From: Deltaproteobacteria bacterium
Lineage (GTDB): Bacteria > Myxococcota > Myxococcia > Myxococcales > 40CM-4-68-19
Reading direction: 5' to 3'
Assembly (NCBI GenBank): GCA_005879095.1
Contig: VBLM01000301.1
Coordinates: 1-6,735, forward strand
DNA length: 6,735 nt
Part shown: one piece after another, positions 4,414 to 6,735 of the stretch
Layout of the letters: every line of letters begins with the position of its first letter
Position numbering within the stretch: the stretch's first letter is position 1
Notes under the pieces: generated by a model
What the model saw: the letters and a program-made list of their open reading frames with translations, nothing else
The model's database searches: none
What the model was told of the DNA's origin: nothing
Made by a program: the position numbers and the translations under genes

Positions 4414-6735
4414 CTAGAAGTTCCAGAAGGCGACGGCGCCGACCGCGAATGCGAGCGTGACGCCGATCAGGATGTTGGAGACCGACGACTCGGCGTCGAT
4501 CTGGTTCTTCAGGGCAGTCTTGTCGCCGGTGTACTGCGAGTTGCTCAGGTCCGGCGCGAGGCTGTTGGCGTGGAAATGGAGCCCGACCGAGGTGCCGGCC
4601 GCCGCTACTGCGCTACCCAGCATCACCCAGCGCAGCACGTGGCTGCTCTCCGGCGGCTTGACCGTGGGGCCGCGGCCTTCGGCGAAGTTGGAATCGGTCG
4701 GTAGCGCGTCGGAAGGCGCTTTGCCCACCGTGGTCGGCTGAACTTCGGTTGCCACCGCCACCACCGCGGACGGCGGCCTGGGAGGCGGCGCGTCCTCGAC
4801 TGCCACCGAGTTGGGCAATTCCGGCGCGCCGCTGCGGGCGGGGCCGTTGTCGTTGTTGTCGTAGGCCTCGAGGTAGTAGGCGAAGCCGTCGTTGACCGCC
4901 TTGGCCGGGACCTCGATGCCGTATTCGTCCTCGCCGATCTTGCCCATCGGCTGGCACTCGAAGTCCTTCTTGTAGAGGTTGCGCCAGCAGGCCTGCGGCG
5001 TGGCCACGCCGGAGCGCTCGTCCATCACCCGCGCCGTCAGCCGGATCGGCTGCCCGCGCAGCGTCTTCTTCACCGCCTCGTGCGTCATGATCGGCGGATC
5101 GGTGTCTTCCTCGTCCTGACCTTGCGACGTGGCCGCCGCCGGCACCGTCTGGCCCGGCCTGGTCGCGAGCGCCACCGCGGTGCTGCCCTCGCCCGGCTTC
5201 AGCTTCAGCTCGCAGAAGGCGAGCTGCTTCTGCGCCTCGTCCTTGAGCTTCTCCTGCCCGGGCGGCACTTCCTTGAGGAAGGCCTGGTACCCGCGCTGAG
5301 CATCGCTGAAGTTGCCCATCTTCCGGCGCATCTGGGCGATGTTGAAGAGCAGCAGCGGGTTCTGCTCGTACTCGTAGGCCTTCTGGTAGCCCTTGATGGC
5401 GCACTCGTAGTCGCCGGTCTTGGAGCAGGCGTGCGCGGAGGCGATCTGCGCCCTGGCCAGCTCTTTCGAGGTCGGCGCTTCGTGCCTTTCCTCGACGCCG
5501 CGGACCGGCCGCAGCGAGATGGCCATGCGCAGCTCGAAGTCGCGGCTGTCCGGCAGGTTGATCTTGCCGGTGCGCGACGTGTACCCGTCCAGCGCCAGCT
5601 TGATCTCGTGCGGACCGGGGGTGGAGCGGGCCTTGATCGGCGTCGGGCCGACCAGCTTGCCGTCGAGGAAGAGCTGCGCGCCCTGCGGATCGGAGGCCAC
5701 CGCCACCAGCGGCGGAACCTGTCCGGCCTGGGCCGGCTGCATCGCCAGCTTGAGCGAAAGCTGCTGGCCGGAATCCAGCGAGAGGTCCTGCGCGATGGTC
5801 TTGTAACCTTCGTTGGAGACTTCGAGCTGGTGGTCGCCCGGCGCCATTTCGCCGGTGTAGGGAGAGGTGCCCACCTGCTTGCCGTCGATCGAGACCACCG
5901 CTTCCGGCGGCTCGGTCTCGATGTGCAGCTTGCCCGGACCGGGAGCGCGGTTGAGCGCGAAAGTGACGTCCGAATCGCGGCTCGGCTGCACCTGGACGAT
6001 CCGCTCCTCTTTCACGAAGCCGTTGGCGGCGACCGAAACTTTATGATTGCCGGGACGGATCTCGCCCGACCATGGCGTGATGCCGATCTCCTTGCCGTCG
6101 ATGGAAACCGCCGCCGCCGAGGGAAGCGAGGTCAAGGTCAGGCGCGAGCCGGTGCCCTGGCCGACGGGGAGATCGAGCCGGATGGAGAGGTCGCGATCGG
6201 CCGGCATGCTGAAGAAGGTGCCGACCTCGCGGTGGCCTTCGAGCTTCAAGACGACTTCGTGCTTGCCCTTTTCCAGCGGGACGAGGAAGGGTGTGCGGCC
6301 GCGCTCCTTGCTGTCGAGGATGACCTGCGCGCCGATCGGCTCCGACTCGACCGCCAGCGCCGGCGACTTGGGCAGCGCGGCGAGGGCGAACGAGACGTTG
6401 GCGTCGCGGCCCTCGCGGGCGATCAGCTTGCGCTCCTCGCGCATGCGGCCGTCCATCTCGACCGCAACCACGTGCTCGCCCGGCGCGAGCTCGCCCTGGA
6501 AGGGCGTGCGGCCCATCACCGCGCCGTCGACGAGGACGTTGGCGTTGGGCGGATCGCTCTGGACCGAGAGCGTGGCCGGACCGCCGGCGTTGCGCAGCTC
6601 GACCAGCATGTCCTGCTTCTTCTTGCCCGGCTTGACGTCGAGCTGCTGTTCAGTGCCGCGGCCGTCGGCGGTGGTGACCGCGATCGTGTGCGGACCCGGG
6701 AGCAGTGGAACGGTCAGCGGCGTCTTGCCGATGTC
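4414..6735 (-). CDS. PEGA-repeat / TPR / Ig-like membrane protein (5' end beyond right edge)
   Basis: The visible part has 773 residues (numbered from the right edge). It opens inside a PEGA repeat (IGKTPLTVPLLPGPHTIAV), so the Met codon at 6609 is internal and the true start is outside the window. Six PEGA-type repeats fill residues 1-410, each with an iDGk..G.tP core followed by a PG.H.v.v segment. Residues about 425-515 form a TPR-like helical pair (SAHACSKTGDYECAIKGYQK, LLLFNIAQMRRKMGNFSDAQ). Residues about 545-648 are an Ig-like domain common in myxobacterial proteins (DPPIMTHEAV, then YYLEAYDNNDNG). A Pro/Ala linker precedes two membrane helices at about 701-720 and 754-773, separated by a polar stretch of about 33 residues; the chain ends FWNF. 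PEGA repeats are thought to be surface or periplasmic binding modules. Some myxobacterial PEGA proteins carry an N-terminal Ser/Thr kinase; whether this one does cannot be seen. It is the first visible gene of the operon. Confidence 0.9.
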   Translation of the reverse strand, partial: DIGKTPLTVPLLPGPHTIAVTTADGRGTEQQLDVKPGKKKQDMLVELRNAGGPATLSVQSDPPNANVLVDGAVMGRTPFQGELAPGEHVVAVEMDGRMREERKLIAREGRDANVSFALAALPKSPALAVESEPIGAQVILDSKERGRTPFLVPLEKGKHEVVLKLEGHREVGTFFSMPADRDLSIRLDLPVGQGTGSRLTLTSLPSAAAVSIDGKEIGITPWSGEIRPGNHKVSVAANGFVKEERIVQVQPSRDSDVTFALNRAPGPGKLHIETEPPEAVVSIDGKQVGTSPYTGEMAPGDHQLEVSNEGYKTIAQDLSLDSGQQLSLKLAMQPAQAGQVPPLVAVASDPQGAQLFLDGKLVGPTPIKARSTPGPHEIKLALDGYTSRTGKINLPDSRDFELRMAISLRPVRGVEERHEAPTSKELARAQIASAHACSKTGDYECAIKGYQKAYEYEQNPLLLFNIAQMRRKMGNFSDAQRGYQAFLKEVPPGQEKLKDEAQKQLAFCELKLKPGEGSTAVALATRPGQTVPAAATSQGQDEEDTDPPIMTHEAVKKTLRGQPIRLTARVMDERSGVATPQACWRNLYKKDFECQPMGKIGEDEYGIEVPAKAVNDGFAYYLEAYDNNDNGPARSGAPELPNSVAVEDAPPPRPPSAVVAVATEVQPTTVGKAPSDALPTDSNFAEGRGPTVKPPESSHVLRWVMLGSAVAAAGTSVGLHFHANSLAPDLSNSQYTGDKTALKNQIDAESSVSNILIGVTLAFAVGAVAFWNF
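4417..4635 (-). other. C-terminal two-helix membrane anchor of the PEGA protein
   Basis: The first helix is around RWVMLGSAVAAAGTSVGLHF (4576-4635) and the second around NILIGVTLAFAVGAVAFWNF (4417-4476), ending at the stop codon. The polar stretch between them (SLAPDLSNSQYTGDKTALKN and onward) looks partly helical. The hairpin would put both of its ends on the same side of the membrane. Confidence 0.72.
5506..6735 (-). repeat. Array of six PEGA-type protein repeats
   Basis: The units are about 70 residues long. The visible cores are DIGKTPL (partial), LVDGAVMGRTPF, ILDSKERGRTPF, SIDGKEIGITPW, SIDGKQVGTSPY and FLDGKLVGPTPI. Each is followed by a PG.H or KGKH turn and a beta strand. The units are diverged at DNA level, so the array is old compared with parts of the cysteine-rich array. 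Confidence 0.85.

Noticed and set aside
2348..4417. A 689-residue plus-strand open frame opposite the cysteine-rich gene.
   Set aside because: High-GC antisense frames stay open by composition. The translation is Ala/Arg/Val-rich without domains, and the minus strand has a clear repeat protein.
6607..6609. The ATG at 6609 as the start of the PEGA gene.
   Set aside because: The frame is open for 42 codons upstream to the edge and encodes a recognisable PEGA repeat. The nearest purine run lies only 2 nt from this ATG.

Overview
The window is high-GC DNA that is coding almost from end to end, with all genes on the minus strand. Three things point to Myxococcota (myxobacteria, the former Deltaproteobacteria): base composition, families typical of that group (PEGA repeats, 'CG.CG..C' cysteine-rich repeats, PKD lipoproteins), and Ala/Pro-rich linkers. 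I cannot name a genus from sequence alone.

Reading in the direction of transcription (right to left) there are four genes. (1) 6735-4414 is the 3' part of a large protein with six visible PEGA repeats, a TPR region, an Ig-like domain and a C-terminal pair of membrane helices; its true start lies beyond the right edge. (2) 4402-1841 is an 853-aa lipoprotein with about 104 cysteines in twelve repeats, interrupted once by a carbohydrate-binding-like module. (3) 1829-633 is a 398-aa exported protein with a Lys/Ala/Pro-rich linker and a C-terminal outer-membrane beta-barrel. (4) 618-1 is the 5' part of a PKD-repeat lipoprotein that runs off the left edge. The intergenic gaps are 11, 11 and 14 nt, each holding only a Shine-Dalgarno-like sequence, so this is almost certainly one operon. 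No promoter, terminator, RNA gene, mobile element or CRISPR array is visible, and no stretch over 300 bases lacks a gene.

All four products look destined for the cell envelope: a membrane-anchored repeat protein, two lipoproteins and an outer-membrane barrel with a long periplasmic tether. A reasonable inference is that they form an envelope-spanning or surface-exposed assembly. No enzyme is encoded here, so the function cannot be read from the window. The most unusual single feature is the module inserted cleanly into one loop of the cysteine-rich repeat array of gene 2.
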